Shown: positions 45,183 through 53,753, numbered from the stretch's first letter. The stretch is 64,000 nucleotides of DNA from Pseudoalteromonas luteoviolacea (GCF_001696455.1 NZ_MAUJ01000004.1:186001-250000); one strand, 5' to 3'. Numbers and translations: made by a program. Notes: generated by a model from the letters alone, not told the origin.

Positions 45183-45203
45183 AATAAAGCGGCAAGCTTT
45201 ATT
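45183..45203. terminator. hairpin terminator
   Basis: AATAAAGC / GCTTTATT with a 5-base loop lies 9 bases from the beta-helix gene's stop (45212, minus strand), next to the long inverted repeat at 45119-45174. It can serve both convergent genes. Confidence 0.65.
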
Positions 45204-45211
45204 CAAATTGT

Positions 45212-46450
45212 TTATTTGTCACCAGTATCATAAGCAGACTGCGTGACGTAGTGATGGTTGTTTAGCTCATGCCTTAACACTTGGTCATTGAGATAACTGA
45301 TGGTTTTGGGTCTGCCAGCAGCATCAAGTGAGCCATCATTTTCAAACGTGTTTTCTATGAGCTTATGTGCTGAATCAGTATTGACAGCATATAACTTTAT
45401 GGCATAGCTTTGCGGGTGCACAATGAGGTTACTCTTATAAGAGTGGGGTGCGCCTCCTGATATACTTGAATCATGCTGGGCTCGGTTGCGTGCAAATATG
45501 CCATTTTCACCAGGGTAGATAATGTGGTTATTGCGCACGCTGATGTTATCCCCTTCTATCATCATTCCGTTGCCTCCGCTGCGATAAATCAGGTTGTCCT
45601 TCACCTCGACATTATCTCCGCCAATCTGGATGCCTGTATTTTGCCAATGAAGATCGAATGGGCTAACGCCAGTGCGATAAATCGTATTGCGTGCGACGTG
45701 GGCATTTTGTTTGATGGCGTTGACTTGAATGCCATCAGCCGCAATGTGCTCGAGACGGTTATCGTAGATATGCACATCTTCAATTTTATGTGGGTACACG
45801 GTAGTGAGTGCGTTATCGCACATGAGGTTACGAGAGTAGCCGGTATAACCGATATACATACCCTCGCCACTTTCGGTATCGTGAATATAGTTATTATGGA
45901 TGCGAAGCCCTGTCATAGTGAAGTTTTCAGCCCATGTGCGAGGGTCACAAGTGGGATCTGTTTTGATTAACATGCCTGCAAAGCGTGCGCGATAAATTTC
46001 AATGTGGTCGACTTCTATTTGCTCACTTAAAGCGCCAATCCCCAATGTCCCCCCTAACCTCAAACCATACTGTGACTCAGCTTCAACTGGAATAGAGGTG
46101 ATTCTTAGCCAGCGACTGTTTTCTACGGCAATGCTGTACTCATAAGGAGAAAAAGTGACGACCCCATTTTGGTTGCGCAGTGTAACGGGGGCATGCGCAC
46201 TTCCTTGCACATTTCTAAGTCGTAATGGACCACGTTCACCCGCTTCTAAACACAGCGTGTCACCTGCTTGAATGGTCATTTTATTTCCATCTACCAAGTG
46301 TTGTGTCGTGCTAATGTAGTGATCGCATTGTAAATTTATTGGGTCTTTAAAGTTTTTATTTTGATTTGTTTCTGTTGCAAAAGCGGTGGTTATTGTGAGT
46401 AAATTAATGATAACCATAACCGGTTTATATGCTCTATAAGAATTCGCCAT
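45212..46450 (-). CDS. secreted right-handed parallel beta-helix protein
   Basis: 413 residues from ATG 46450 (GGAG upstream). The frame extends to 46468. Signal peptide ending AFA-TETNQ. Many PbH1-type repeats are visible, such as IHNNYIHDTESGEGMYIGY, DVHIYDNRLEHIAADGIQV, VARNTIYRTG, VKDNLIYRSGGNGMMIEG, VRNNHIIYPGENGIF. This fold is typical of polysaccharide lyases and glycan epimerases or hydrolases. No specific catalytic set could be recognised. Divergent from a regulator whose periplasmic part is a LamG domain. Confidence 0.8.
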   Translation of the reverse strand: MANSYRAYKPVMVIINLLTITTAFATETNQNKNFKDPINLQCDHYISTTQHLVDGNKMTIQAGDTLCLEAGERGPLRLRNVQGSAHAPVTLRNQNGVVTFSPYEYSIAVENSRWLRITSIPVEAESQYGLRLGGTLGIGALSEQIEVDHIEIYRARFAGMLIKTDPTCDPRTWAENFTMTGLRIHNNYIHDTESGEGMYIGYTGYSRNLMCDNALTTVYPHKIEDVHIYDNRLEHIAADGIQVNAIKQNAHVARNTIYRTGVSPFDLHWQNTGIQIGGDNVEVKDNLIYRSGGNGMMIEGDNISVRNNHIIYPGENGIFARNRAQHDSSISGGAPHSYKSNLIVHPQSYAIKLYAVNTDSAHKLIENTFENDGSLDAAGRPKTISYLNDQVLRHELNNHHYVTQSAYDTGDK

Positions 46451-46564
46451 TGGACACTCCATTATCAAATGTTTGAATGTATTGTTGTTTCAAAGTGAAT
46501 AAGAAATTGAGTGTATGGTGTTCATGGAGCGCAAAAAACACTAGAAAAACAGGGTAAATAAAGA

Positions 46565-46580
46565 GTAAAATCATTTTTAC
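46565..46580. promoter_or_regulatory. candidate operator between beta-helix and LamG-regulator genes
   Basis: GTAAAA-tcat-TTTTAC, a perfect 6-bp dyad, lies just upstream of the regulator and about 115 bases from the beta-helix start. A GGTAAAT copy precedes it. Position suits autoregulation. Binding is unproven. Confidence 0.35.
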
Positions 46581-46585
46581 CGGAA

Positions 46586-47731
46586 TTGGGGAACTGTTAC
46601 CCTTTGATATTTATGGATAAATTTTTTATGGAAGAAAAGGGCTTGAGTTTAGATAATTGTAAAGGCTTATGGTTTGGAACTGTTTATGCAGATTTAAACA
46701 CTAAAAGCTTGGTTAAAAATGGTGAACAGCAGCCACTTTCTGAGTTGTCATTCTCCTTATTACTCGCATTGGTAGAGCATCAAAATACGCCTCTAACCGC
46801 AGAACAATTACAAGATATTGTTTGGCAAGGGGTGATAACCGGAAATGAAAACGTAAAGCAGCGAATAAGTATATTGCGCAAGGCATTTCAAGCTTTGGAT
46901 GACCAAGAGCAAATTAAAAATATTCGCGGCAAAGGCTATTTATTGGCGCAGCCCGTCAAATTTGATTACATCAAAAGTGAGATTAATTGGTACCCATTTG
47001 CACTGGGCACCACATTGATATTATTTAGTTTACTGCTGTGGTCGTTTTGGCCAACAGCACAAAGCAAAGTACTGAAAAGCGAGCAATCTCAGCTCATCGT
47101 TTCTCAAGGAGAGATGATAAGCCTCGCGAATAAAAAGGATAATGTGGCCTTTTGTTTAGATGGTTTTGATGACTATGTCGAAGTATATGATGACAATCTT
47201 GATGTACATGAAGGTGATTTTTCCCTGTCGACTTGGGTAAAGACTGCATCACTTGGCCAACATATTATTGTTGATAAACGTTATGAAGACCAAGTGTCAG
47301 ATGTACAGGGGTATGTTTTTTACGTAGACGATGGCTATTTAGCATTGCAGCTCGCAGATGGTGATGGCAGTTGGTATTGCCAAGAGCCAGATTCCTCATG
47401 CACATTTTATGACTCCAAAGCTTTTGTTGCAGATGATCAGTGGCATCATGTAGCGGTTAGTATTGACAGAGATCGCAACAAAGGAATCCGATTTTATCTG
47501 AATGGAGAGTTCAACAGTGCTTTTGATCCAACTGGTCGACAGGGCTCTTTAAGCAACGAAATGCCGCTACGTATTGGGAGTCGCTCTTCATTTAAAACCG
47601 GTTTATTTAAAGGTGCGATTGGAGAAATACAATTCTATCACCGAGTACTCACACCCTCAGAAATAAAGCGCACTTATCAAAAGGGCAATGCGCGTAGTTG
47701 CAGCGGCTCTGGAAATAAAGGTGGTATCTAA
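46586..47731 (+). CDS. ToxR-like regulator: cytoplasmic wHTH, one membrane helix, periplasmic LamG domain
   Basis: 381 residues from TTG 46586. ATG 46613 and ATG 46628 (MEEKGLSLDNC) are possible real starts. An OmpR-type winged helix (about 30-122: QPLSELSFSLLLALVEHQ, LTAEQLQDIVWQGVITGNENVKQRISILRKAF, IRGKGYLL) is followed by a membrane helix (about 136-155). A concanavalin A-like LamG/Laminin_G_3 domain (about 188-375) follows: VAFCLDGFDDYVEVYDD, FSLSTWVKTA, WHHVAVSIDRDRNKGIRFYLNGE, LRIGSRSS, GAIGEIQFYHRVLTPSEI. The C-terminal lectin-like part faces the periplasm, so it could bind a glycan and pass the signal through the membrane to DNA. The divergent beta-helix gene is the natural target (inference). 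Confidence 0.8.
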   Translation: MGNCYPLIFMDKFFMEEKGLSLDNCKGLWFGTVYADLNTKSLVKNGEQQPLSELSFSLLLALVEHQNTPLTAEQLQDIVWQGVITGNENVKQRISILRKAFQALDDQEQIKNIRGKGYLLAQPVKFDYIKSEINWYPFALGTTLILFSLLLWSFWPTAQSKVLKSEQSQLIVSQGEMISLANKKDNVAFCLDGFDDYVEVYDDNLDVHEGDFSLSTWVKTASLGQHIIVDKRYEDQVSDVQGYVFYVDDGYLALQLADGDGSWYCQEPDSSCTFYDSKAFVADDQWHHVAVSIDRDRNKGIRFYLNGEFNSAFDPTGRQGSLSNEMPLRIGSRSSFKTGLFKGAIGEIQFYHRVLTPSEIKRTYQKGNARSCSGSGNKGGI

Positions 47732-47762
47732 GTAACGAACACTCTTAGAAAATGGGGGAGCC

Positions 47763-48347
47763 TCACTGCTTGCCCCAAGTGTTTTTGTCTCTCTCTTTAC
47801 GCTCTTCTAAAATCATGTCGATCATGTTTGTACGGATCTCGGCTTCTTGGGACTGCAGTTCTCTAAGTTGCTGCTCTAAAATCTCGACTTGCTCTTCAAC
47901 TTGAGTGTTCTTGTAGAACTTGCCACCTAAGTGTGTTGAATGTTGTTCATCGGGTAAGTCAGGCACGGTCTGCAACTGTTCGGTATGCAGTACCAGAGTT
48001 TTTTGTATGGGGGCTTTTTTGAGCTCATTAATCTCTTTTTGCAATTCACGGATCTGTTCTTGAATTAAGGTGACCACTTTTTCTAGGTCTTCATATTGGC
48101 TTTTGAAATTTGGATTACGCGCTTTGTAACCTTCGGCCTCTTGGTCCAGTTCTTTGGTAATAATTGGCGGCTCTGTTTGCTCCTGCTGCTCTTGGTGCGC
48201 TTGAAGTTTGTCATCTAGACTACGTGATTGCTTATTAGATGTGTCATTCGCACGATTGGAGATAGCTTTCACAGGTGGTTTTTTGGCACTTTGTGCCATT
48301 GAGTCTGGATTGGTAATGGCCGTGTGGTTTAGAATTTTCGATAGCAT
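47763..48347 (-). CDS. unknown coiled-coil protein
   Basis: 194 residues with no signal peptide, rich in Gln, Glu and Lys. Two coiled-coil stretches are visible: about 85-112 (EKVVTLIQEQIRELQKEINELKK) and about 150-175 (VEEQVEILEQQLRELQSQEAEI). The N-terminal 70 residues look disordered. Good ribosome binding site (AAGGAG). I do not recognise the family. Adjacent to a LamG regulator (convergent) and an S9 peptidase (same strand). Confidence 0.6.
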   Translation of the reverse strand: MLSKILNHTAITNPDSMAQSAKKPPVKAISNRANDTSNKQSRSLDDKLQAHQEQQEQTEPPIITKELDQEAEGYKARNPNFKSQYEDLEKVVTLIQEQIRELQKEINELKKAPIQKTLVLHTEQLQTVPDLPDEQHSTHLGGKFYKNTQVEEQVEILEQQLRELQSQEAEIRTNMIDMILEERKERDKNTWGKQ

Positions 48348-48431
48348 AAAGACTCCTTGTCAGTATTCGAAGTGTATATATGCTTATCGGCCAAAAGTAG
48401 ATGTTGTTTAGTCTGCTTGATGTAAATGGGA

Positions 48432-48460
48432 TAAATAAGGGGCTATTAGCCCCTTATTTA
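48432..48460 (-). terminator. strong hairpin terminator after S9 peptidase B
   Basis: TAAATAAGGGGC / GCCCCTTATTTA, a perfect 12-bp stem with a TATTA loop, lies 6 bases after the stop (48467, minus strand). Confidence 0.85.
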
Positions 48461-48466
48461 AGTGTA

Positions 48467-50515
48467 CTAATTAGCTTGTGGTTTTTTATACATTTCAAAC
48501 CAAGCAAGTGTATGCTCAATCTTAGAGATCATGCGTGATGGCCTGCCTGCGATACCATGGGGTGCACCAGGTACACGAATAAGCACGGTATCGACCTTAC
48601 GTAGTTTCAGTGCTTGGTAGAATTGTTCAGATTCAGACATCGGAGTGCGTCGGTCTAACTCGCCAGTCATGATTAATGAAGGCGTCGTAACATTACCCAC
48701 CAAAGATAGCGGCGAACGTTGCCAATAGTGAGCGAGGTTCTCCCAAGGAAGCCCTGGAAATTGGTTACGGATCTGGCCGATGTAACTATCTGCGGTCAGC
48801 ACTTTACTAATCCAGTTTATGACGGGTTTAGTGATTGCCGCTGCATTAAATCGGTCGGTTAAACCAATGGCGTAAGCCGTGGCAATACCACCAGCGGAGC
48901 CCCCTGCAATAAATAGATTTTGCTCATCAATAAAGCCTTTCTCAATCAGTGTGTCCACAGCTGAGTTGTGATCTGCAAAGTCCTCTTTAGAGCTATATTT
49001 CCCATCGAGTAATAGCGCGAAACGTTCACCATAGCTCGTTGAACCGCGATAATTTACATAAACTACCACGTAACCTTCCGCAGCGTAGCGCTGTAATTCT
49101 GCACTAAAGTGAGGGCCATATGCTAAGTGTGGGCCACCATGGATCTCGACCATTAATGGGTATTTCTTCGACTTATCGAAATTCGGAGGGGTGATGTACC
49201 AACCTTGAATATGCTCGCCGTCAAACTCAGATTTATAATTGAGTTCATGGACTTCGCCAAGCGTTTTGGTTGCCAGTAGGTCTTGGTTCAACTGAGTTAG
49301 AGTCGTTTTTTTACCCTTGTAGAAGTAGCCCACATCAGCTGGTGAATGGCTATGCCCCTGAGTGAACGCAATCGCCCCATTGTTGGCCATAGTAAAATTA
49401 CCACTGACATAAGGGCGACCAAGTGTTGTGCCTGACACATCATCTAGCAAGGATTTGATTTTGCCACGCGATGAGACTTTGGCCAAAACTCGCTTACCAT
49501 GGTCGTCATATTGAACAACGAAGTCTCCTTTTCCGGACCATTGGTAGTCGGCAATGGAACGATCAAGGTCCTGCGTCAGTGTTGTGCGCTTATTGTTTTT
49601 GGTCGACAGCAATGTCAACTTTCCATTTATGTAGGGAACAGGTGCATTGCCTCGGCTGATAAAGGCCAGTTTATCGCCTTTATCAGAAAAGGTGGGGTTA
49701 TATTCACGACCTGGATAATCAGTCAGTTGAGTTAGCGTCAACTCTTTTAAGCTGACTTTATATAAATCCGATTCAGTGGTTCTGTATTCCCACTCAGGGT
49801 GGTGGTCTGATGAGAAAACGAGGTTTTGGTTGTCAGGCGTCCATGCCAGTGGGCCGTAATGTTGAAAATCGCCTTGAGTTATTTGTCTTGGCGTTCCGCC
49901 ATTGGCCGGGATAACGAATACATGACGAAAAGCCGGTTCAATAAAGCCTTTGCCATCAGCTTGATAACGCGCTTTGTCGATGACCTTGACGGGTTCTGAC
50001 CACTGTGCACCCTTTGGTTTACTTGGCAGCTTTACTGATTTGGCAAACTCAGACTTACCTTGTGGTACATTCATCGTAAATGCAATCTGCTGACCGTCGG
50101 GAGACCAAGTGATATTGTTAACTGCTTTGGGTAGCTGAGTTAAAACGGCGAGCTTGTCTTGTTTGACCCAGTACACATGTAGTTGGCGAGAGCCACTACG
50201 GTTGCTGGTAAACGCTATTTTGCTGCCATCTGGTGACCAGCGCGGCTGGCTATATGTATATTGATCTGAAAATAGCGGGTAATGCTCTTTTGATTTTACG
50301 TTATAGAGCCATAGCGCCCGTTTCGGGGCGTCCTTCATAATATCGTAGCTATTACGCTCATAGACGATTTTTTTGCCATCGGGGCTGATCTGAGTGCTGG
50401 CAGCATACTCCAATTGGAAAATATCTTCAGACTTGAGGGGGGAATCGGCGTAGCTGGTGGCAGATGTGAGCCCTAACAAAGTGCCCACAGTCGCGAGAGT
50501 CAGTGTTGTTTTCAT
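48467..50515 (-). CDS. secreted S9 family peptidase, paralogue B
   Basis: 682 residues with a normal Sec signal peptide (SATSYA-DSP). Beta-propeller at about 30-400 (YSQPRWSPDGSKIAFTS, ITWSPDGQQIAF, LAWTPDNQ) and a C-terminal hydrolase domain with Ser540 in GGSAGG, Asp621 in GELDRRT and His653 in PHGIAG. Similar to paralogue A across the whole length. For example, DIFQLEYAASTQISPDGKK matches DVFNIEYAASPEVHPSGYK. Probably periplasmic or secreted, cleaving short peptides. Divergent from leader peptide 3 (395 bases between starts). Confidence 0.88.
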   Translation of the reverse strand: MKTTLTLATVGTLLGLTSATSYADSPLKSEDIFQLEYAASTQISPDGKKIVYERNSYDIMKDAPKRALWLYNVKSKEHYPLFSDQYTYSQPRWSPDGSKIAFTSNRSGSRQLHVYWVKQDKLAVLTQLPKAVNNITWSPDGQQIAFTMNVPQGKSEFAKSVKLPSKPKGAQWSEPVKVIDKARYQADGKGFIEPAFRHVFVIPANGGTPRQITQGDFQHYGPLAWTPDNQNLVFSSDHHPEWEYRTTESDLYKVSLKELTLTQLTDYPGREYNPTFSDKGDKLAFISRGNAPVPYINGKLTLLSTKNNKRTTLTQDLDRSIADYQWSGKGDFVVQYDDHGKRVLAKVSSRGKIKSLLDDVSGTTLGRPYVSGNFTMANNGAIAFTQGHSHSPADVGYFYKGKKTTLTQLNQDLLATKTLGEVHELNYKSEFDGEHIQGWYITPPNFDKSKKYPLMVEIHGGPHLAYGPHFSAELQRYAAEGYVVVYVNYRGSTSYGERFALLLDGKYSSKEDFADHNSAVDTLIEKGFIDEQNLFIAGGSAGGIATAYAIGLTDRFNAAAITKPVINWISKVLTADSYIGQIRNQFPGLPWENLAHYWQRSPLSLVGNVTTPSLIMTGELDRRTPMSESEQFYQALKLRKVDTVLIRVPGAPHGIAGRPSRMISKIEHTLAWFEMYKKPQAN

Positions 50516-50910
50516 AGTAGTTTTAGATTTATTGATATTGTCACTACATTAAAAGTGAACAGCGGGAGTGACAAGCGATATGAGATAGGCACACACAGGA
50601 CAGGGTGAATGGAGGAACTCGAATTGATCTGGGTCAAATGGATGTATTATTTGATTATTGATAGGAATAAAGTGTTTATTTCAGCTTGGTTTATACTTTC
50701 GTTCTGAAACATTGCGCTATACCTGTGTATTGTAAGGACATAGCGCATATTGATTGTTTTTATTTATACACTTTTCTGTTTTTTATTTACTCAAGTTTAT
50801 GTTTTATATAAATTTAACGGAATAGTTAATGGTTGTTTTTTGACTTGTTTTGGGTATTTTATTTCCTGCCATTGAGATGGCGAATTATGAATGTAAATAA
50901 GGAAATAAAG
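50516..50910. promoter_or_regulatory. divergent intergenic region between S9 peptidase B and leader peptide 3
   Basis: 395 bases, A+T-rich, no convincing gene. It holds an 8-bp inverted repeat TGCGCTAT / ATAGCGCA (50713-50720 and 50740-50747) with a 19-base loop. No strong promoter consensus was found by eye. Confidence 0.4.
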
Positions 50911-51054
50911 ATGAAATTAACATTGAAATCAAAAAAACTAGCGAACCTATCAAACAAGCAGGTGGCTGACTCTGCAACAGCAAAAGTCGCTGGTGGCGCG
51001 GTGATCACTGGGTGTCACTTTCCTTGTAAGCCACAAACGCATACCGGCAAGTAA
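50911..51054 (+). CDS. Gly-Gly leader peptide 3 (RiPP-like precursor)
   Basis: 47 residues from ATG 50911 (AAGGA 7 bases upstream). The reading frame extends to 50833, but that start has no ribosome binding site. The leader MKLTLKSKKLANLSNKQ shares the pattern with peptides 1 and 2. VAGGA (26-30) is the putative leader end. The short core VITGCHFPCKPQTHTGK has two Cys (35, 39) and ends in Lys. Divergent from S9 peptidase B, mirroring the peptide 1 / peptidase A pair. A hairpin follows at 51112. Confidence 0.65.
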   Translation: MKLTLKSKKLANLSNKQVADSATAKVAGGAVITGCHFPCKPQTHTGK

Positions 51055-51111
51055 ATAGAGTTAATCACTTTAATAGCCAATCTAAGTGCGCTATTTATAT
51101 ACTTGCCATTG

Positions 51112-51134
51112 AGCTGGTTGGTAAACAACCAGTT
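51112..51134. terminator. hairpin between leader peptide 3 and GNAT gene
   Basis: CTGGTTG-gtaaa-CAACCAG (7 bp plus two outer pairs) lies 58 bases past the peptide stop and 14 bases from the convergent GNAT stop. No clear T-run follows. Confidence 0.5.
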
Positions 51135-51147
51135 CATAAAGTGCAAA

Positions 51148-51600
51148 TCAAAGCGATGCTAGACGGTGGGTAGGCGTGTTTCTATGAAAGGTGATGGCCT
51201 TTTGGTGATAGCGTTCCATCATAAATTCAGGCTGTTTGACACATTTAAAGCCAAATTGCTCATATAGCCCATGGGCATCATGGGTTGCCAAACTAAAGCG
51301 CCGGAGCCCTTGTAGTTTAGGGTGCGTTACAACGGCATCAATCAGCTTTTTACCATGCCCCATACCGCGATAAGGCTCCAAAACAAAGACATCCAGCAAG
51401 TTTGCAAAAGTCGCATAGTCGCTAACGACTCTCGCAAAAGCGATAAGTTGGCCGTTATCAACAAGGGCAAAACACAGCGAATTTTCCAGTGCCGTACGTA
51501 ACTTGTCGATACAAATACCTTTACTCCAATAACTTCTTTGTGACAGGAATTGGTGGACTTCATTGAACTGTTGCTTGCTGAGTTGATTGGTAAGTTTCAT
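51148..51600 (-). CDS. GNAT-family N-acetyltransferase
   Basis: 150 residues. The acetyl-CoA loop is FVLEPYRGMGHGKKLIDAV, flanked by ALVDNGQLIAFARVVSD and HDAHGLYEQFGF. These are the standard GNAT motifs. Substrate unknown. Upstream by 17 bases is the LysE gene on the same strand, so they form an operon. Confidence 0.85.
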   Translation of the reverse strand: MKLTNQLSKQQFNEVHQFLSQRSYWSKGICIDKLRTALENSLCFALVDNGQLIAFARVVSDYATFANLLDVFVLEPYRGMGHGKKLIDAVVTHPKLQGLRRFSLATHDAHGLYEQFGFKCVKQPEFMMERYHQKAITFHRNTPTHRLASL

Positions 51601-51617
51601 TCGTAACCTCTCAATGA

Positions 51618-52232
51618 TTAGCTAATATGGATTAACGGTAGGCAAACCAGTAATAGTGAAGCCATCACATAGTTAAAATATTGCTGGTGCTTGGGGTTTT
51701 GTAATTTCTGACTGATAACTTTGCCAAAGTAAATCCAGCTGAAGCCACTGAACAAAGCAACGATGTTGAACATGAGCACGCCGAGTATTGCAGATGGCCA
51801 ATAAAGCTCCCCAGGCAATGTTAGCGCTGTGCTGAGAGACAGCAGTGTGGCGATACACTTGGGGTTAATCAATTGAAAAATTGCGGCTTCGACAAATGAC
51901 ATTGGTCGACTTTGATCTTGGCTGGTACTGTTCGTTGAACGGCTCAGGCAAATTTTATAGGCCAAATAAAGGATGTAACCACTTGCAAGCAATTTGAATA
52001 ACATATGTACATTGGGGTTTTTCACGAGTAATTGGCCAAGTCCAATTAACATCACAATATGGATCAAAGTCATGCCGGCGCGAATGCCTGCAATGTGTGG
52101 CATAGTTTTTCTGATCCCAAAGTTTGCGCCTGAGTAAGTCAGTAAAATGTTATTGGGTCCTGGGGTAATTGATGCCGCAAGGCTAAACATGACTAAAGCA
52201 GGTATAAGGGCAATCAATTCGGTAGCATGCAT
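51618..52232 (-). CDS. LysE/RhtB-family amino-acid exporter
   Basis: 204 residues with six membrane helices and the family opening SITPGPNNILLTYSGANFG. Exports amino acids or related compounds. It is the first gene of a LysE-GNAT pair, divergent from a MocR regulator with ATACAATT repeats between them. Confidence 0.88.
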   Translation of the reverse strand: MHATELIALIPALVMFSLAASITPGPNNILLTYSGANFGIRKTMPHIAGIRAGMTLIHIVMLIGLGQLLVKNPNVHMLFKLLASGYILYLAYKICLSRSTNSTSQDQSRPMSFVEAAIFQLINPKCIATLLSLSTALTLPGELYWPSAILGVLMFNIVALFSGFSWIYFGKVISQKLQNPKHQQYFNYVMASLLLVCLPLIHIS

Positions 52233-52247
52233 TGTGGTCCTCCCATA

Positions 52248-52340
52248 TTGTATTGATACAATTATTGCTATTTGCTCTGTAATCTATTAGTGTCATAAAT
52301 ACAATTAGTCATCAATTTATTTATTGTTATGAATACAATT
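52248..52340. promoter_or_regulatory. three ATACAATT direct repeats, candidate MocR operator
   Basis: ATACAATT occurs at 52256-52263, 52299-52306 and 52333-52340. The first copy is part of a perfect palindrome TTGTATTGATACAA (52248-52261). The third lies at the 5' end of the MocR gene. MocR proteins commonly use spaced direct repeats in the shared promoter region. Confidence 0.6.
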
Positions 52341-53714
52341 TGGCACCCAGACAGTGACACATTTAATGACCTCGCCCAACGCCAGCCAAAATATATGGCA
52401 CTGGCTGAGTTAATTGAAACGGCTATTGAGGCAGGAAAACTGAGGTTTGAGCAGCGCTTACCGGCTCAGAGAGCGCTTGCAGACGCACTCGGTATTACCC
52501 ATGGTACCGTGACCCGCGCCTATGTTTTGTTGGAGCAGCGTGGATTGGTTAGTGCCAAGCTTGGTGCAGGCACTTATGTATCAAAGCGCAATTGCAGTGC
52601 CACCACGCATGGGGTAAGTGATTTAGCGTCCAGCGTGCAACCATCAATGGGGCAAGACACGGTGATGGCGTCGGCGATGAAATCGTTATCACACAGTGTG
52701 GCGGATCTCGCAGAAGTCATGACATACAAACTTAATGGGCTGGAACGCCATCAACGATTTTATCGAGAGTGGCTCAAACAAAAAGGGTTTGAATGCGACC
52801 AGCACGATATCGTTTTTACTCAAGGTGCTCAACAGGGCATTTTTGCCTGCTTGTCTGCTTTGTGTGAACCACAAGACTTAGTGTTACATGAATCACTCAC
52901 CTATCCTGGTTTTATAAAGGCATGCGAAAGCCTTCACTTACAATATCAAGGTGTACCAGTGCAGGAAGATGGCATTGACTTGCAAGCATTAGAAAGTTTG
53001 TGTCAGCAGCACCCTGTGAAGGCAATCTATATTACGCCAAATTGTCAGAACCCAACCAATATTCGATATAGCGATGAAAAGCTTGCCTTGCTGCTTGCCA
53101 TGAGCCGTAAATACCATTTCTTCATCATTGAAGATGACGTGAATTACTGCCTTCCTGAAAAGTGGCGCTTGCCTTTGTGGCAACAAGCATCGGATCGTAT
53201 TTTTTATATTGCTAGTTTTTCAAAATATTTTAGTGGCGGGTTGAGAGTTGGCTATGTACTTGCCCCTCTTTTATGGCAGCAGCAAGTCATCAATGCCATT
53301 CATGCTCAGTGCTGGTCGGTGTCTATGATGAATTTTGAATTACTCATGCGGGCACTGCAGGGCAAAGAGTATGAATATGTGCAAAATAAACTTGCAGAAG
53401 AATTGAGGTACCGTCAGAGAGCGCTTCAAAATGTATTGGAGCGATTTGATTTTCATGCACGTTTTGCAGGTCTTAATGTATGTTTAATGTTGCCCGATGA
53501 GCTGAATATGCATTATCTGGCAGCGCATTTAAAAGGTCATAGTGTCTTGGTGCGCAGCTTGGATGTATTCAGTTCAAGGCGTGAGCCGACAACCTTAAAT
53601 GGCATTCGTTTTACTCTAGGCGGCCCCTCATGTCGGGCTGAGTTTGACCTAGCAATGTCACGTTTACAAGCGGCGCTGTCTCAGCTATCGGAGCGTGGTG
53701 ATGTAGTGATTTGA
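52329..53714 (+). CDS. MocR-type regulator (GntR HTH fused to aminotransferase)
   Basis: 461 residues: GntR winged helix (LPAQRALADALGITHGTVTRAYVLLEQRGLV) followed by a type I PLP aminotransferase domain with the PLP Lys in SFSKYFSGGLRVGYV and ITPNCQNPTN. These proteins sense amino acids or PLP compounds. Divergent from the LysE exporter, its likely target. Confidence 0.9.
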   Translation: MNTIWHPDSDTFNDLAQRQPKYMALAELIETAIEAGKLRFEQRLPAQRALADALGITHGTVTRAYVLLEQRGLVSAKLGAGTYVSKRNCSATTHGVSDLASSVQPSMGQDTVMASAMKSLSHSVADLAEVMTYKLNGLERHQRFYREWLKQKGFECDQHDIVFTQGAQQGIFACLSALCEPQDLVLHESLTYPGFIKACESLHLQYQGVPVQEDGIDLQALESLCQQHPVKAIYITPNCQNPTNIRYSDEKLALLLAMSRKYHFFIIEDDVNYCLPEKWRLPLWQQASDRIFYIASFSKYFSGGLRVGYVLAPLLWQQQVINAIHAQCWSVSMMNFELLMRALQGKEYEYVQNKLAEELRYRQRALQNVLERFDFHARFAGLNVCLMLPDELNMHYLAAHLKGHSVLVRSLDVFSSRREPTTLNGIRFTLGGPSCRAEFDLAMSRLQAALSQLSERGDVVI

Positions 53715-53717
53715 TGT

Positions 53718-53744
53718 AAGTGCGTGTATAAATAACACGCACTT
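53718..53744. terminator. bidirectional hairpin terminator
   Basis: AAGTGCGTGT-ataaata-ACACGCACTT, a perfect 10-bp stem, sits between the convergent stops at 53714 and 53754. Confidence 0.8.
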
Positions 53745-53753
53745 TATACGTTG

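Noticed and set aside
14902..51054. A GCGCT(A/G)T sequence upstream of all three leader peptides
   Set aside because: The copies lie at very different distances from the starts (roughly 60 to 190 bases) and in different contexts, so a shared operator is not convincing.
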